Source: Cucumis sativus
Taxonomy: Eukaryota > Streptophyta > Magnoliopsida > Cucurbitales > Cucurbitaceae
NCBI RefSeq assembly: GCF_000004075.3
Contig: NC_026656.2
Location: 5,580,001-5,644,000, forward strand
Direction: 5' to 3'
DNA: 64,000 nucleotides
Shown: positions 12,450 through 25,400 of the stretch, in pieces
Layout of the letters: each line of letters opens with the position of its first letter
Numbering within the stretch: position 1 is the first letter of the stretch
Made by a program: the position numbers and the translations under genes
The notes under the pieces: model-generated
Told to the model about the DNA's origin: nothing
The model's input: only the letters and a program-made list of their open reading frames with translations
The model's database searches: none

Positions 12450-12870
12450 TTTTTAGACGAAATTTTGATTGAATTCCTCTGTTTTTTTCTTTTTTTCACA
12501 ACCCTCACTAGAATCAGATGGATTGCAGAGGATACAACATCAAACAAAAAAAACAAGGAATGGAAGAAGAGAAATGAGTGTTGTGAAGTGTAGATGACAT
12601 TCAGAATGGAGTAAATTGGAAGAATTAACAAACAGGTAGTGAGAAAGAGAGAGAAAGCCCCGGAAAATCCTCTGGAAACAAGATCTCCGATGAGTACGAA
12701 AGAAGCAGCAAAACAAAGAGTTTCTTGAAACCCACTAAATTGAAACTTGAAAGAAGGGTTGGAGAAACCAAAAAGAAAAAGAAAAAAGAAAAAAAAAAAA
12801 AAAGCTTCAAAGAGAGAGAGAGAGAGAGAGAGAGGAAGTTTAAGGCCTCTCTATTCTCTTCTGAAGGGCT
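12450..12870 (-). other. Probable 5' UTR of the FLZ gene, with upstream ORFs
   Basis: On the minus strand this is pyrimidine-rich and includes a CT tract (GA on the plus strand, about 12809-12835). Two upstream ATGs open short frames if transcription starts beyond 12810: 61 codons at 12810-12625, and 104 codons at 12631-12317 that overlaps the FLZ start out of frame. The transcript start is not known, and their translation is speculative. Confidence 0.4.
12809..12835. repeat. (GA)n microsatellite
   Basis: Uninterrupted AG dinucleotide run in the likely 5' leader of the FLZ gene. Confidence 0.9.
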
Positions 12871-13035
12871 ATGGGTTTAGGAGCAGAGGAATATAAACAG
12901 TTTGAAGAAAATAATAATTATTCTCTTCAACAGTCTTCAATAATTTCTGGACTGTCACTTTCTGCTCTTTCCTTTTTATTTTTCCTCCATTTTCTGTTTT
13001 CTTTTTCACTTTATTTTTCTTCTTTTACTTTCAAA

Positions 13036-13039
<4 letters not shown>

Positions 13040-13068
<29 letters not shown>

Positions 13069-13069
13069 A
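13040..13069. repeat. (TA)n microsatellite
   Basis: Alternating AT run upstream of the FLZ gene. Confidence 0.85.
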
Positions 13070-13099
13070 CATATGGGTTGTTGTGAACTTGTAATGGTT

Positions 13100-15930
13100 G
13101 TTGGAGTAATGTGTTCTAAGTCTGTTCCAAATTCTGATTCCACATCTCATACACTTACAACTTTGTCTATCCTTACTCATTTCTACTCAAATATATTCAC
13201 CATCATTCACTTTAAAAGTTCTTACAAACCACTCATCCAACCAAAACAAATCTCCATCTTATTGCTTTAGCTAACAAATTTTAATTATTTTACACATTTC
13301 TTAACCACTTCATTCATCTTACGTTACATTTCCATTACATTTAAGCTCCAACTTCAAACATGATTTAAATTTAGATTTAACTACAAATTTGATCATTATA
13401 ATTTGGAGCAAGTTAGAGTTTAGTTCTTATAGTTTGATAATGTATGAGAACTTTATCAAATTATATAAGTATTGAAAGAAGAAACTAACTACAACTTAAA
13501 CATGACGAGGAAGGATGATGCAAATAATGAAATCTAAAATAACATATTTTGAAGCGAACAATCCCGAGAGGGTGTCATTAGCATTATGCTTTCTATTGAA
13601 ATGTTACTATTTCTAACGCTCACTCTCCATATCTTTCATATCATTCCTATGTAAATTCATGAGTGGTTGAATTCAATTTTTTTACTACAACTTTCTTATT
13701 TATTATCTTAGCTTTAACCAAACATTTTCAATGTTGAATTCAACTTTTTCAAATGTTTTATCGAAGAAAAAAAATTAAAATGTATGCAACGACTAAAAAA
13801 TAACTTTTGAAAAACTTTTAAAGTTTATTTGAAATGGACTTTATATATAAACATTTAAGTTAAAAATTTCATAAAAAAAAACTTTTCTCTAGTCAATTCA
13901 AATAGAATCTTATTTTAGATCTTAGGTTGAGGAGACAATGATACTTAATGTTTTTCTAAAGATGCATAAACTACTTTTTTTTTCATTGTCAAATTCTATT
14001 TAGGATGATATTCATGTTTACTTAATATGATATCAAAGTCATTAAATCCATACAGATACTTAGTATAAAAAAATAAACGTAGAATCCAATCTAAGAATGG
14101 TGAACAAATTGAGAATTTCAGTCAACATGAACTTAGCTGATCAACTAACACTTGTATACATCTAAGACAAGAGAGCATGGGTTCAATTCTTCAACACCTA
14201 AGTTGTTGTATGAAATATTTTTAAAAAGAAAAAATAAATTGAAAATCTTATCCTGTTCAATTAGTTTTGATATGAAATCTCAAATTATGTTTCTAGTTTT
14301 TAAATTGCTCTTTATTAACATAAGAGAATAAGTGACTTGTTCATTGAGTGAGAGACTATAACGGTAGATTATAAATATGAAATGACTATTCTTTAACAAA
14401 TAATAAAATAATAGAATAAAGAAATATGGCGGACTAATATTCAACTTAGGTAGCCTACATAGTTTAGCCACATGTATAAAATCAACACTACTAATATGAA
14501 TTTTAAATAACTCAAGCTAATTGTTATTATGTCAAAATGAGTATAACTCGATTGATAAAAAAGAAAAAAATTACTTTATATTTAGTTTATAGTTAACCTC
14601 TAAGGTTAATATTAAAGAATCGGTCAATAAAGAAAACTGAGAAAGTAAAGCAATAGATAATCAGATATTTACGTAGTACATTAACAATATGTTGGCTACA
14701 TCTACAAGGAGGAGGAGAAGAATTTATAATTGGAAACAATAATTAACACACAATTACAAAGCGGCAATGGCTCTTAAAGGTATGAATCGACCGAACATCA
14801 AAATTTTATTAATTAAATTGTATTTAATAATTGTGATGTAATTTTAGTATCCTTCGATTTCCAGGACATACTGAGTAGAGGTAATTTTGTCTTTTACTAT
14901 GTTGCATTAGGATTTTTATTGGGAGGTTTTATAAAACCTATTCCATAGGTTGCGTGCGGGAACCGTTTTTCGCATATTGAATTTGGAGTGAAACTTTTTT
15001 CTGTGTTGATGACAAAGAATCATCGATAACCTTTGCAATTCTTGACGATCTAGGTTACACGTTTAAGCATTCAGGTAAGTTTGATTACTTTGTTTGTAGA
15101 GTGTTTAAACCTTAATATTTGATCAAAAAGTAATCCAAATCTAATAAATTCTAATTTTCTTTAAATTAGGGTTTTAGAATTTGATGTCAGCTATTCAACT
15201 ATTTGGATTCCTAAGTTTTAAATCATAAGAATAGTTTAAAAATCACAAATAATATAAAGACGTCAAATACAAATTTAAAGAGATTTTCGTACTAAGTCGT
15301 TTGAAGCGTCAAATAACATACTATTCCGACTGTTACACCCACCCATTAAAAAGTTTGAATATGAGATAATGGTGAGCTCTTAACCTTTTTCCTTTTTCAA
15401 AGACAACCCCAATCTTTTTTATATTTACTTTCATACCCAAGAGTTTGTAGTTATTCAAGGATGTACCCAAACTCAAAGTATAATTCTTTGTATTGGTGGT
15501 TCATAAAGTTGTTGTTAATTTGATATTCTTTTCATCATAATTACAAGTGGGTCCTCCTCTTTTTGTTTTTTTTTATTATTATTATTTTGATAGCATCATT
15601 GCCACTTAAAAGAAACATTTTGAGTCATTAATAATGGCATATTTGGTCATATGGGTTTTGAGCAATTCCTTTTCTTAATTCTTTTATCTTTTTGTTAATT
15701 AATTTCTTTCCCATACATTTTGGTATTGAAAATGAAGGATTTCTAATATATTGTTGCTTTGGGAATGTAATTATTAATATTTATTATATTTCCCACTAAA
15801 TCTTCAAAGTTATCCCATTTTTTCACTCAACATTCAAATTTCCTACATTTTCATCCCTATATATTTCATTTTTTCTATTTTAGTTTCACCATTTAAAAAT
15901 GTGGCTTTTAAAAAATAGAATATTTCTATT
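13100..15930. other. Gene-poor AT-rich region
   Basis: No gene recognised. Around 14125-14215 the bases GGGTTCAATTC resemble a tRNA B box, perhaps a decayed SINE. A less AT-rich patch at about 14880-15070 may be old element sequence but matches nothing I can name. Confidence 0.35.
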
Positions 15931-15939
15931 TTATAGAAT

Positions 15940-16330
15940 CATTTTAAAAATGAAGAAAGTCCACAAACACGTAACATAAAATAGCAAAAATATTCTTACA
16001 ATTAAAACGATCACACACCCGTGAAAAAATAGTTTTGTACCTAGTCTAAATAATCTCTTAGCAAGTGTAAACAATCTTGTTCCCTTGTACGAAGTATAAA
16101 CAATTTTATACTCTTGTATCATGTCTAAATGATCTAGTAACAAGTCTAAATGATATTGTACCAAGTGTAAACGATCTTGAACTCTTGTACCAAGTCTAAA
16201 CGATCTTATACCAAGACTAAACAATCTTGTACCAATTCTAAACGATCTATTAGTGATAGTGGTATATCTTTATCTTTATGAGATAGACAACTGATCGTTT
16301 AAATATTGATACATGATCGTTTAAATCATG
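15940..16330 (+). repeat. AAACGATC-rich dispersed repeat, copy A
   Basis: Internal array of degenerate units of about 20-27 bases built on CTTGTACC-AGTCTAAACGATC, followed by a tail with GATAGACAACTGATCGTTTA. The left border (AAAGTCCACAAACACG, then GATCACACACCCGTG) and the tail recur in copy B at 16540-17020, and the left border also near 59850. It is probably a non-autonomous element with an internal tandem array. No coding capacity. Confidence 0.7.
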
Positions 16331-16539
16331 TATCAATATCATATAAATATTTTGGTGTTTTGTTATATTTATGAAAACTAACCTTAAAAAAATGTTTGTT
16401 TTAACTTTTAAAAATTTTATTCATGTTTGTTTGAATATAATTTGGCTATTTTAATTTATATTTTTGTTGTGAATTTAATTTAGGGGTTTTCTAAAAAATA
16501 AAACAAAGCCCGAAAATATTTATATTGTATATAACAATT

Positions 16540-17020
16540 TTGAAAGGAGAAAGTTCACAAACCCACAACATGGAATAAAAAAAATACCTCGTAATTAATC
16601 GATCACACACACATGAAAAACAATTTTATACCTAGTCTAAACAATCATGTACCCTTGTACCCAATCTAAACGATCATGTATCCTTGTACTCAATCTAAAC
16701 AATTTTGTACTCTTGTACCCAGTCTAAACGATCTTGGTACACAATCTTGTACCCTTGCACCTAGTCTAAACAATCATTGGTACATGATCTTGTACCTTGT
16801 ATCCAGTCTAAATGATATTGTACCATCGTACCAAGCATAAACAATCTTGTACCATTATACCTAGCCTAAACGATCTTGCTACATGATCTTATACCACTCT
16901 ATCCAGTATCTTGCACCAAATCTAAATAATTTATTAGTGATCTATAATGGTCTATCTCTGTCTCTCTGAGATAAACAACTGATCATTTAGATATTAGTAC
17001 ACAATCGTTTAGATCTTGTT
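16540..17020 (+). repeat. AAACGATC-rich dispersed repeat, copy B
   Basis: Direct-orientation relative of copy A: the same left border (AAAGTTCACAAACCCA, GATCACACACACATG), more internal units, and the same tail with GATAAACAACTGATCATTTA. The two copies differ in unit number and by many substitutions. Confidence 0.7.
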
Positions 17021-20000
17021 CCAAGAAGAAAAAAAGAAGATGCGCTACAATAATTTTGGTCTCTGGCAACGTAAAAAAATGTGGGCAAAGATATGATGTA
17101 CCAACATAATTTTATTGCATGGACACATTGTCGTTTTTGCCGATGAAAATATATACATAGGCAAAAAGTTGCATGATCTTAAGAAAAATTCTTAAGTTGG
17201 ATTTCTACCGACATTGATTTTACTTTATGATCATGTATCGTGTGGGTATTTGAAGAAAGAAGGAATTTTGGGAGAGAAAATGAAGAAATCGTAAACAAAA
17301 AGAAGAAGGAATATGAAGAAGAAGAAGTAATAACGTGAAAAGGAAAATAATAAATCGCAAAGAAGAAGAAGTAAAGTGAAGAATAGACTCGCAATATTCA
17401 AAAACAACAAAGGGAAAATCTAAAATTTATAGAGAAAAAAAAAACAATGTTGACTTCATGGGTTTTAAATTTTTGTTACACAAACCGAAAATATTACTGT
17501 ATTTTGGTACATTCATGTAAATTATCTTTTAATTTATTTGTTCTTTTTAATGAGACAATTTTATCTAATACTACCATTAGTTGTTTGTTTATACACTCAA
17601 CAATATATTTCATTTATTACTTTGTACCAAAATTTTAAATTACAGTAAATTTGACAAAATATTTATAACATATAACAAAATTTCAGATTCTATTAATATT
17701 AAACACAGATAAACACTAATATGCTTCTATCAGTGGCATGGATAGACAGAAACAGAAATATATCAATTTTTATCATTGATAGAATCTAAAGTTTTATTAT
17801 AACCTTATTTTAATTTATTTTAGTATTTTAAAAAATATCTCTAATGTCTAATTATATAATTTGAATTATTAGGACTTGAAAATTGATGAATATATATTTT
17901 ATCTAAATTACATCAAGGAAAATAACTTGATATAATTTTAGAAACATTGCTTTTTTATTCATCAAATTTAAACAAATTACTTTCTAAAAGACTAAAAAAA
18001 AAAAATTCAATTCATTCTACTATTTAAAGGTGAAAATGCGAACATATATATGACTAATTAATGGAAGTAATGATATGAACCTTTCACTCACTAATTACAA
18101 GATGTAGACATCCCATTCACAAATTAATTAACTAAAATTAATTAAGAGACAATATTGTAAAAAAGTACAAATTTCAAATCTAATTTTAATAATTTTATTC
18201 TATTCTTGTCTCTTAAATTTTAAAATGTTTATTTTTATCTCAAATTATTATTATTATTATTTTTACTTTGATCTTTAAACATTTAGCTAATTTTAATCCT
18301 TAAGAAAATAATCATTCCCAAAGTCCCCATCCTCTATGGCTTATAGTCATGCTTATATTACAACGCCATTACTACTCAAAGATACAGAGTTAATTACTTT
18401 TGAAAATTTGTGACAACGGAGCGTCAAAACGAGTAGTCATTTCATGTTGATTAGAATCCTCTGTTAAATAAGTTTGTGACTTTGGTTTCCAAATATACTA
18501 ACTAGAAGCATTTAAGTTAAATTTTTTTTTTTTGTATTCTCTAATTTTAGAGTGCGGAAAAGAGGGTGTGGGTGGTACAAAAATTATAAAATAGTATGTT
18601 CGATAATTGAGAACAGAGAGAATTCTGTGTGATTGTAATAATTTCTAAGTAGTAGATTTTTTTCTCGAGTGGGTTGTAGTTTGTTTTTGGTTTTGGAGTT
18701 TTCTACTTTATATTTTTGTTTTCTAGTTTTTTTGTTTTTTTTTCAATTATTTTTTCCTTATTCATGTAATAGTAGTATTGTGACGATCAAAGTTGGTAAT
18801 ATTGTTGAGAGATGAGAGAAGTGATAATTTAGAGTGTTTTTAGCATACCTCAAATGACCTAATCCCTTTCTCATTAATTATATAGAAAAATGACTCTTTA
18901 ACGATCGATCATTTTAGCTACTTTTCTTGTTAATTTAACTTAACTATTATGAATGAACGCATCAAAGCTATTATGAAGTTTTGTTTAAGCGTTTAAGCAT
19001 ATCTTTTCCATTATGGCCAACCGTGGCATGGATCGACCTTCATATTATGGTCGTTCTTCCATACTTAATTAGATGACTCATTTTGTTTAAAGAATAAGTT
19101 TGGTATCCAATTGAAGTTTAAAAATTTATTATGTTTGTTCCTTCAAGTACGTATGTGATCATTTGAATTTTAAAAAATTATGTTTGGTATTTCAAGTTTA
19201 GAAAAATGACATATGCTTGATCGTGATGTCCAAAGTATGTATGAGTTTTAAAGTAATAAACTTGAAAAGTCGAGTGCAAGCATGCACTTTCACAAGTAGT
19301 AATCCAACCATAACCGAAAGGATTAGTAAACAATAATTCAATTCTTTTTAAAGACACCCCTTATAATACAACCTAAAGGTAACTTGTAGAAATAGGTGAA
19401 GTTTTGGTTTCATATATGCAATTTTCACTACAATCATACATGATCAATACAATTATAAATAAACAACTTCTATATTTTATCTTGACTTTATAAGTTCTTT
19501 TTAAGAGATTAAACAACTAGCTAGTCTTGTATCTCAAATAGCTAACGAATCTTAGCTTTGTTCATGCAATCTCTACGTCTTATGATGTACCTTACCTTAA
19601 ACATGACAACCTAGCTATATCTAAGCTCATTAGTCCTACGTTCTTTTGCAAGTTCTTTGTTTACGTCCTAACTTTCATGTCATTAGGATTATATTCCACT
19701 AACATGTAACCTTAGTTAAATATATATGGTCAATTCAACTTAACACAAAAGAAGGAACCAATTAACTTAATTAATTCAAATGGCATAGATTACAAAGTAT
19801 AATGCTTAAGAAATGGAGAAAAGAAAACAGAAAGAAAGGAAGGAAGAATGTTGGAAAAATCAGTATGTAAAGCTCCTGCAGGCCGAATCAAACCCAACTA
19901 CTAAGGGTACTGATCTTTAGGATGAATTCAACATTTTTCAAGGTGAATTCTCACAAAAACATGTCCTCTCACAGGGTAAGAATGACCTAAAGAATTACTT

Positions 20001-20514
20001 TTCGTTCTTGAAGAGTTTCTGAATGATTTTTATGGATTTTTTATCTCAAGGTATGGAGATTGTTAGTCTTTGAAGACTTCTTTACAAATTAAAAGTAGGA
20101 TCAAAATGATTCTGTGGAGCTAAAATTCATGTCTCTAACAATCCTGAAATTTGCTGGGGCTAAAAAATGGTTGATATAATGTAAAGTCGGTAGGGATATA
20201 CTTGAATGACTAAACCATGTGCTTACTTGGTGATCTATGAGAATGTTGAACCTCAGCATACGGTAGGTGCGTTAGCGATCATTGTACTAAAAGAATAAAG
20301 TGCGTACTTCTTTTATATATATCTTACGAGCTTCTTTGGCATTCAAACGTCGTAGACTCAAGTGGATTACTTCATGAAGTTAGAGTTAGTCGTGGTACGC
20401 ACCACGAGGAATTGGAGGAATCCCAAAACAGGAAACAGTGTCAGCATTAACCTACCAATTTTGACGCAACGTTGCTTGTGTTGGCTTAGAGGAGCATTTT
20501 TGACATTCTGAAAA
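17021..20514. other. Gene-poor region with unassigned repeats
   Basis: No gene supported. It contains AT-rich stretches, purine-rich GAAGAAG tracts near 17270-17380, and an unassigned region at 19860-20500 next to the CACTA end, which might belong to the same element. Confidence 0.35.
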
Positions 20515-20873
20515 CATACGTCGGGGAAAGTGGAAACCGTTATTTAATTAGTCCACCTTCCCCGACATGTAAGTGAGAAACGTCGGAAAAAGTGTAAACA
20601 ATTATTTAATTGATCTTCTTTCCCCGACGTATAAGAGAGAAACGTTGGAAAATGTGGAAAAAATTATTTAATTGGTCCATTTTTTTCAATATGTGGCAGA
20701 AAAACGCCGGGGAAAGTGAAAACAATTATTTATTTTCCGACATACGGCAGAGAAACATCGGGAATTAGGTCTCCTTTGACTGACGTTTGCATGTACGACG
20801 TCGGGGTTACTGACACATTTGATGTTTTTCTCGACGTTTGTATGCGATGAAAATAGCCCTAATTCTTGTAGTG
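20515..20873 (-). mobile_element. CACTA transposon end with subterminal repeats
   Basis: The right boundary reads AATTCTTGTAGTG, whose reverse complement CACTACAAGAATT is the classic CACTA (En/Spm) terminus. Inside it are about five degenerate units of about 60-70 bases holding alternating ACGTCGGGGAAAGTGG and CTTTCCCCGACGT blocks in both orientations, typical of CACTA subterminal regions that bind transposase. I found no matching opposite terminus or transposase, so this is one end only or a truncated copy. Confidence 0.75.
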
Positions 20874-22484
20874 ATGAGATAAATTGGCCAACGTAATAAA
20901 ATATTTTGAACCCATTTCAACTATGCAGATTTAGTCATATAGAGATATGTCAATTGTCTTATGAATACAAAATCCAACTAAGGGTTTGAAAATGATTTAA
21001 AGTCAATGTATTTTGTTTTATTAAATTCAAACTTTTGTAATGTAGGGAATAAGGTTTTGGCAAACAACTAATTCCCAACATCCCCAAAAACCCCAAATGA
21101 GGGAATAAAATAATGAAAGTTTGTGGTCAATAATTCACACATTTCCTTATCATCAATTAATTATTGAATAAAGAAAAAGAAAACAGATCATTTATATAAA
21201 TAAAGAGAAAAATCTATGCAACTTTTCATTTTTATTTTAATATTTCAAAATCAATCACAAAAGCTAACCAATAATATTCAAAGCAGTTAATTGGAAAAAT
21301 AATATAAAAATAAAGACAAAGTTTTGTGGTGAATAATTCTTCACTTACTTTGTCATCTATAAATTATTCATCCAAAAAAAATAATATCATATTTAAAAGA
21401 GAAAAATCTTTTGGCTTTGGTGTTTTCTTTTTTCTTCTTCTTTTGAGTAATATAGTAGGCATAATGTCAGAATGAGAAATATATTCTTGAAAAAAAAGAA
21501 ATATAAATAAAGATCATTTAGTTTATTCCATATAGATATCTATAAGCTTGTCTATAATCACCCTATACTATTTTTTTGATAGACTTATGACTGATAATTT
21601 GTTAGTAAATGTCAATCATTCCAATAGTCTTTTTTATTTTACTTGATAATGTGTTCATATGATGGACATTTTAGTATATTTACATGGGCTGGGTGCCATA
21701 TCTACAAAGTTGCAATATTATATACAATTCACCATATCTACAAAGGTGCCTTCTGTGTCTACAATGTTTCTTTAAAATTGTGCTATCTTTGATAAACAAA
21801 ATATACATTGGTCTTATTTAGTTGGGCATTATTATTCATTAGAAGAAAGAATATTCTCTGATGAACTTAACTTAGTTTTGCATTATTATGTGCAAACATG
21901 ACCTTAGTGAAAACTTGAGGACATAATTGTACAACCAATAGAGTAGATCTTGTTCACTGTTCAAGTAAAGTTGGAGTAAAGGCCAAGTGTAATATGTTCA
22001 TGATTCTTTTCTTCAAGCTTTATGAAGTTACACAAGCAGTCATTGTACCAAATATTGTGGTTAGAAGTAAGTATTTTAGACACAGAAGGCAGAGACAAAA
22101 AATAATGATAGACAAATAATGTTGGAAGAAGTTTCTCCAAAAATGTAGAAGCACACAATTAATGGAAAAGGAATTTCAATGAACCCTACTAAAGTTAGAC
22201 AAAATTGAATAATGTTATACAATTTACACCTTATACTCATCCTCTCATTAACTCGTCTATATTTGTAGATATTAATTAAGCTAAAACAAAGTTCCCTCTC
22301 TCTAGTTTAAGCCGCTATGTATTCCCCAAAAAAAACAAAGAAAAGAAAAGCTAATCTACAACAGCAATAAATAATGATCTTTCGTGATTCCATGTGAGCC
22401 ATGGTCACAGCATCTAGAACTAGGGGTTTTCGACCCTGGTCGGGTATGTATTTTAGAAAATCTGACCCAACTCACTACCCCAGC
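20874..22484. other. Intergenic downstream of UTP21
   Basis: AT-rich; no gene recognised. The part next to 22485 should be the UTP21 3' UTR. Confidence 0.4.
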
Positions 22485-25400
22485 CTAAAACTGTGAATTG
22501 CTAAGAAAAGTAATCATGCATCTAGAGGATTGGAATAATTTATCCAAACCTTGCCACACTGAAGTCTGAACATCTAGGAGTTTCTTAGCCTTCTCTTGCA
22601 ATGTCAACTGGCATCGAACCGTTTCGCCATGTATCTAACCAAAAAGAATATGCAGCCATTATTAATTAAGATGTATTTTCATTAACAAAAACCTTCCCAT
22701 CAGTTCCTTAATAAAGTCTGTACCTTCAGGAACAATCTGATCAAGGCTTGTATGAACTCGAAGTTGTTGCGGTAAGTAATTTCGTGTATAAAATAATCAA
22801 GAAGAAGTTCAATTGAAATAAGTTCAGGTCTGTTTGCAGGTTCTTGATGATCATCGTCGTCTATAATCTGCAGCATGCGAAGTTCCAAATCCAATGTTGA
22901 TGGAGATAAACCTTTTATGTAATCAGTAAAGGCTGAGACTGAGAAAAATAGGGACAAAATCAGCAACACTTCCAAGTTTACAGCTAAAGCATAAACAATC
23001 TCAAATAAATTATAGGAAAAGAAATGCAAACATTCTATTGACGTACAGTTCTTTGTTTCAGAAGAAGATTCAAGAAGCTGCAAGAATTGAGATGATGTTA
23101 TATCGGATTTCTTTTGTTGTTCACTATCAACTCTTTTTTCCTCTCCCTCTTTGTTTGCTGACTCCGAAGGCTTAAATAGTATTTCTCCAGAGAGAGAAGG
23201 AAGAGATGGCAGGAAGAAAGGAGCCTTTTCAGGTTTCTTTGGAGGTTCAATTGGTTTATTACGGACCTGCAAGTAGAAAATTCAAGAACATAAAAAGGCA
23301 TTAGCACATAAATGAATTTTCTTTCTTTCTTTGCTGCTGTGGCCTGTGTGGTGGGGGAATCAAGTAACAATAAAATGATACCTTTATTATGTCCAAATTG
23401 ATCAAGCTCTGCCACTGACTTCTGGGCAACAGTGAAAGCGTAATTAAATCTGGAATTTGCTGGGTGGAGATGCTTAAGCATGATAAATCTTTAGATTCAG
23501 GAAGATTTGAAGGATTTTCAACACGATCTTCAAACTCCATTCCACTTGCAAGGGTATTCACGTTTGATGAACCAGTGAACATTAATTGATTCACCCTAAA
23601 ATATTAACAAAAAACGGAATCATAAATTTTGAGCAGTCTTACAGAAGGAACGAAAGAGAAGCCAGCGGAAATACGTTCTAGCTCTCTGACTATCACTTTT
23701 TTTCCCTCTGGTGAACTCTTCTAACCAACCATCAAGAACATTGAGAAGTTCTGATCTTTAAGCATGTCTTCATTATATCTACGTAACTAAATAGTAAATA
23801 TTACCTAAAATGTGCGACTAACTTCTAAGTTATCATGTATCATCAAATCAATTTCGCTCAAGGTATGGTGTTGGGGCTTACTTTCATACGGGGGCAGGCT
23901 CACTTTAAGTCTCTTTCACAAATTTTTTCTATTTACCATCTTTCAACGTTTGTATCATTAACTGGAAGGTTTCCGATTAAAGATCACAAAGAAAGAAGTC
24001 AAATTTAGTTAAATTAGGAAAAAATAAAAACAGTTCCAAAAGGATTACATATGAATTTCAAAATTAACAAACAAAAAACAGTGATTAAAGTATCAATGTT
24101 AAAATAAAATAAGTCCGTTTCATACCAGACAATAATACTAAAAAAAGTTCTCCCCATTTATACCGTTCCTTGTTTACCTAGCAACTAATTTAGTATGTCT
24201 ATCACCATCAAGATAACTTACCAAAGGTATACTCCATTTTGATCTACATGCGTAGTTGCCAAAATATCCATATTTGGAGAAATGGAAAACGCAGTAATTG
24301 AGGCATCAACATGTAGTGCATCTATTTGCCTTGCTAAAATGACGTCCCAAATTCTAAGACTTCCATCCATACTAGATGATAAAAGCCATTTTCCATCCTC
24401 ACTGAAAGACAAATCTGTAATGCGATCGGTATGACCTTCAAATTTCCGAACCAGTCTTAAAGCCACAATGTCAAACAGACGGATAACCAAATCATCCGTT
24501 ACAACTGCCAAAAGTCCTGAAATTTAATTTTAAAAACAGATTAAAAACATGATGCAACCACAAGGAAACTGTATCATCAAGGTCGAACTTGAATCTTGAG
24601 GAGAAGGAAGTTACCATTTACTCGATGATAGACAATCTTCGCAACAGAACTACCAATTTCCCATCTGGATTTTAGATCACGCTCCTTGAAATTCCAAACC
24701 TGTAACATAAGACAGTAAAAAGATGAGGCTTTCATATATTTTGATAAATCCAAACTAACCTCTGAGATACCCCAAGTTTCAGTTGGTTGCTAAGTTAAAG
24801 AGCATGCAATAGAAACCTTTATATCTCCATGAACTCCAGCACTTATAACGTGGGTATTTGTAGAGTCACAAGCAAGACCAACAACTTCTCCAACATGTGC
24901 ACAGCTTCCACCTTCCATTTTGTCCAGGTAACTACCTCTACTAGCACCTGATTGCAGATTGAATCGCTCAATCCAACCACCTTCTGTCCCTAAGAAGGCA
25001 AAATTTCCACATGCACTGATTGCACAAGCCTGTTACAAGATGAAGTATATCATATAGGGTTTTTTGTCAACAGAAATAAATACTACATTTGCATGACATC
25101 AAAGGGACTAAAAATGTTCAGAAATCAAAATCCTTTCATTATGAAGTAATCATACACTAGAAGTATATCAAGTTTTAGGGATTTCAATTGATGATTTAAA
25201 AATAAAGAGTATGCAAGTACATGCATTTGGAATCAGGGAACATGCACACATCTCCAGATCCACGCAAACATCAGATAAGCCCAATAGACAATTTACCACC
25301 AAAATAAGAGAAATACGCCCTTCCTCAACTCATCATTCCCAGTTTTCATCTTAAATTATCATAGATTATTTTTCATATCTCGGAACAGTTAGGTTAACAG

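Noticed and set aside
12317..12631. An independent 104-codon protein
   Set aside because: It overlaps the FLZ coding start out of frame and is pyrimidine-driven low complexity; at most an upstream ORF.
15931..16224. A 97-codon minus-strand open frame
   Set aside because: It lies wholly in the AAACGATC tandem array, and its peptide simply repeats the unit (RLGT-like), so it is not a gene.
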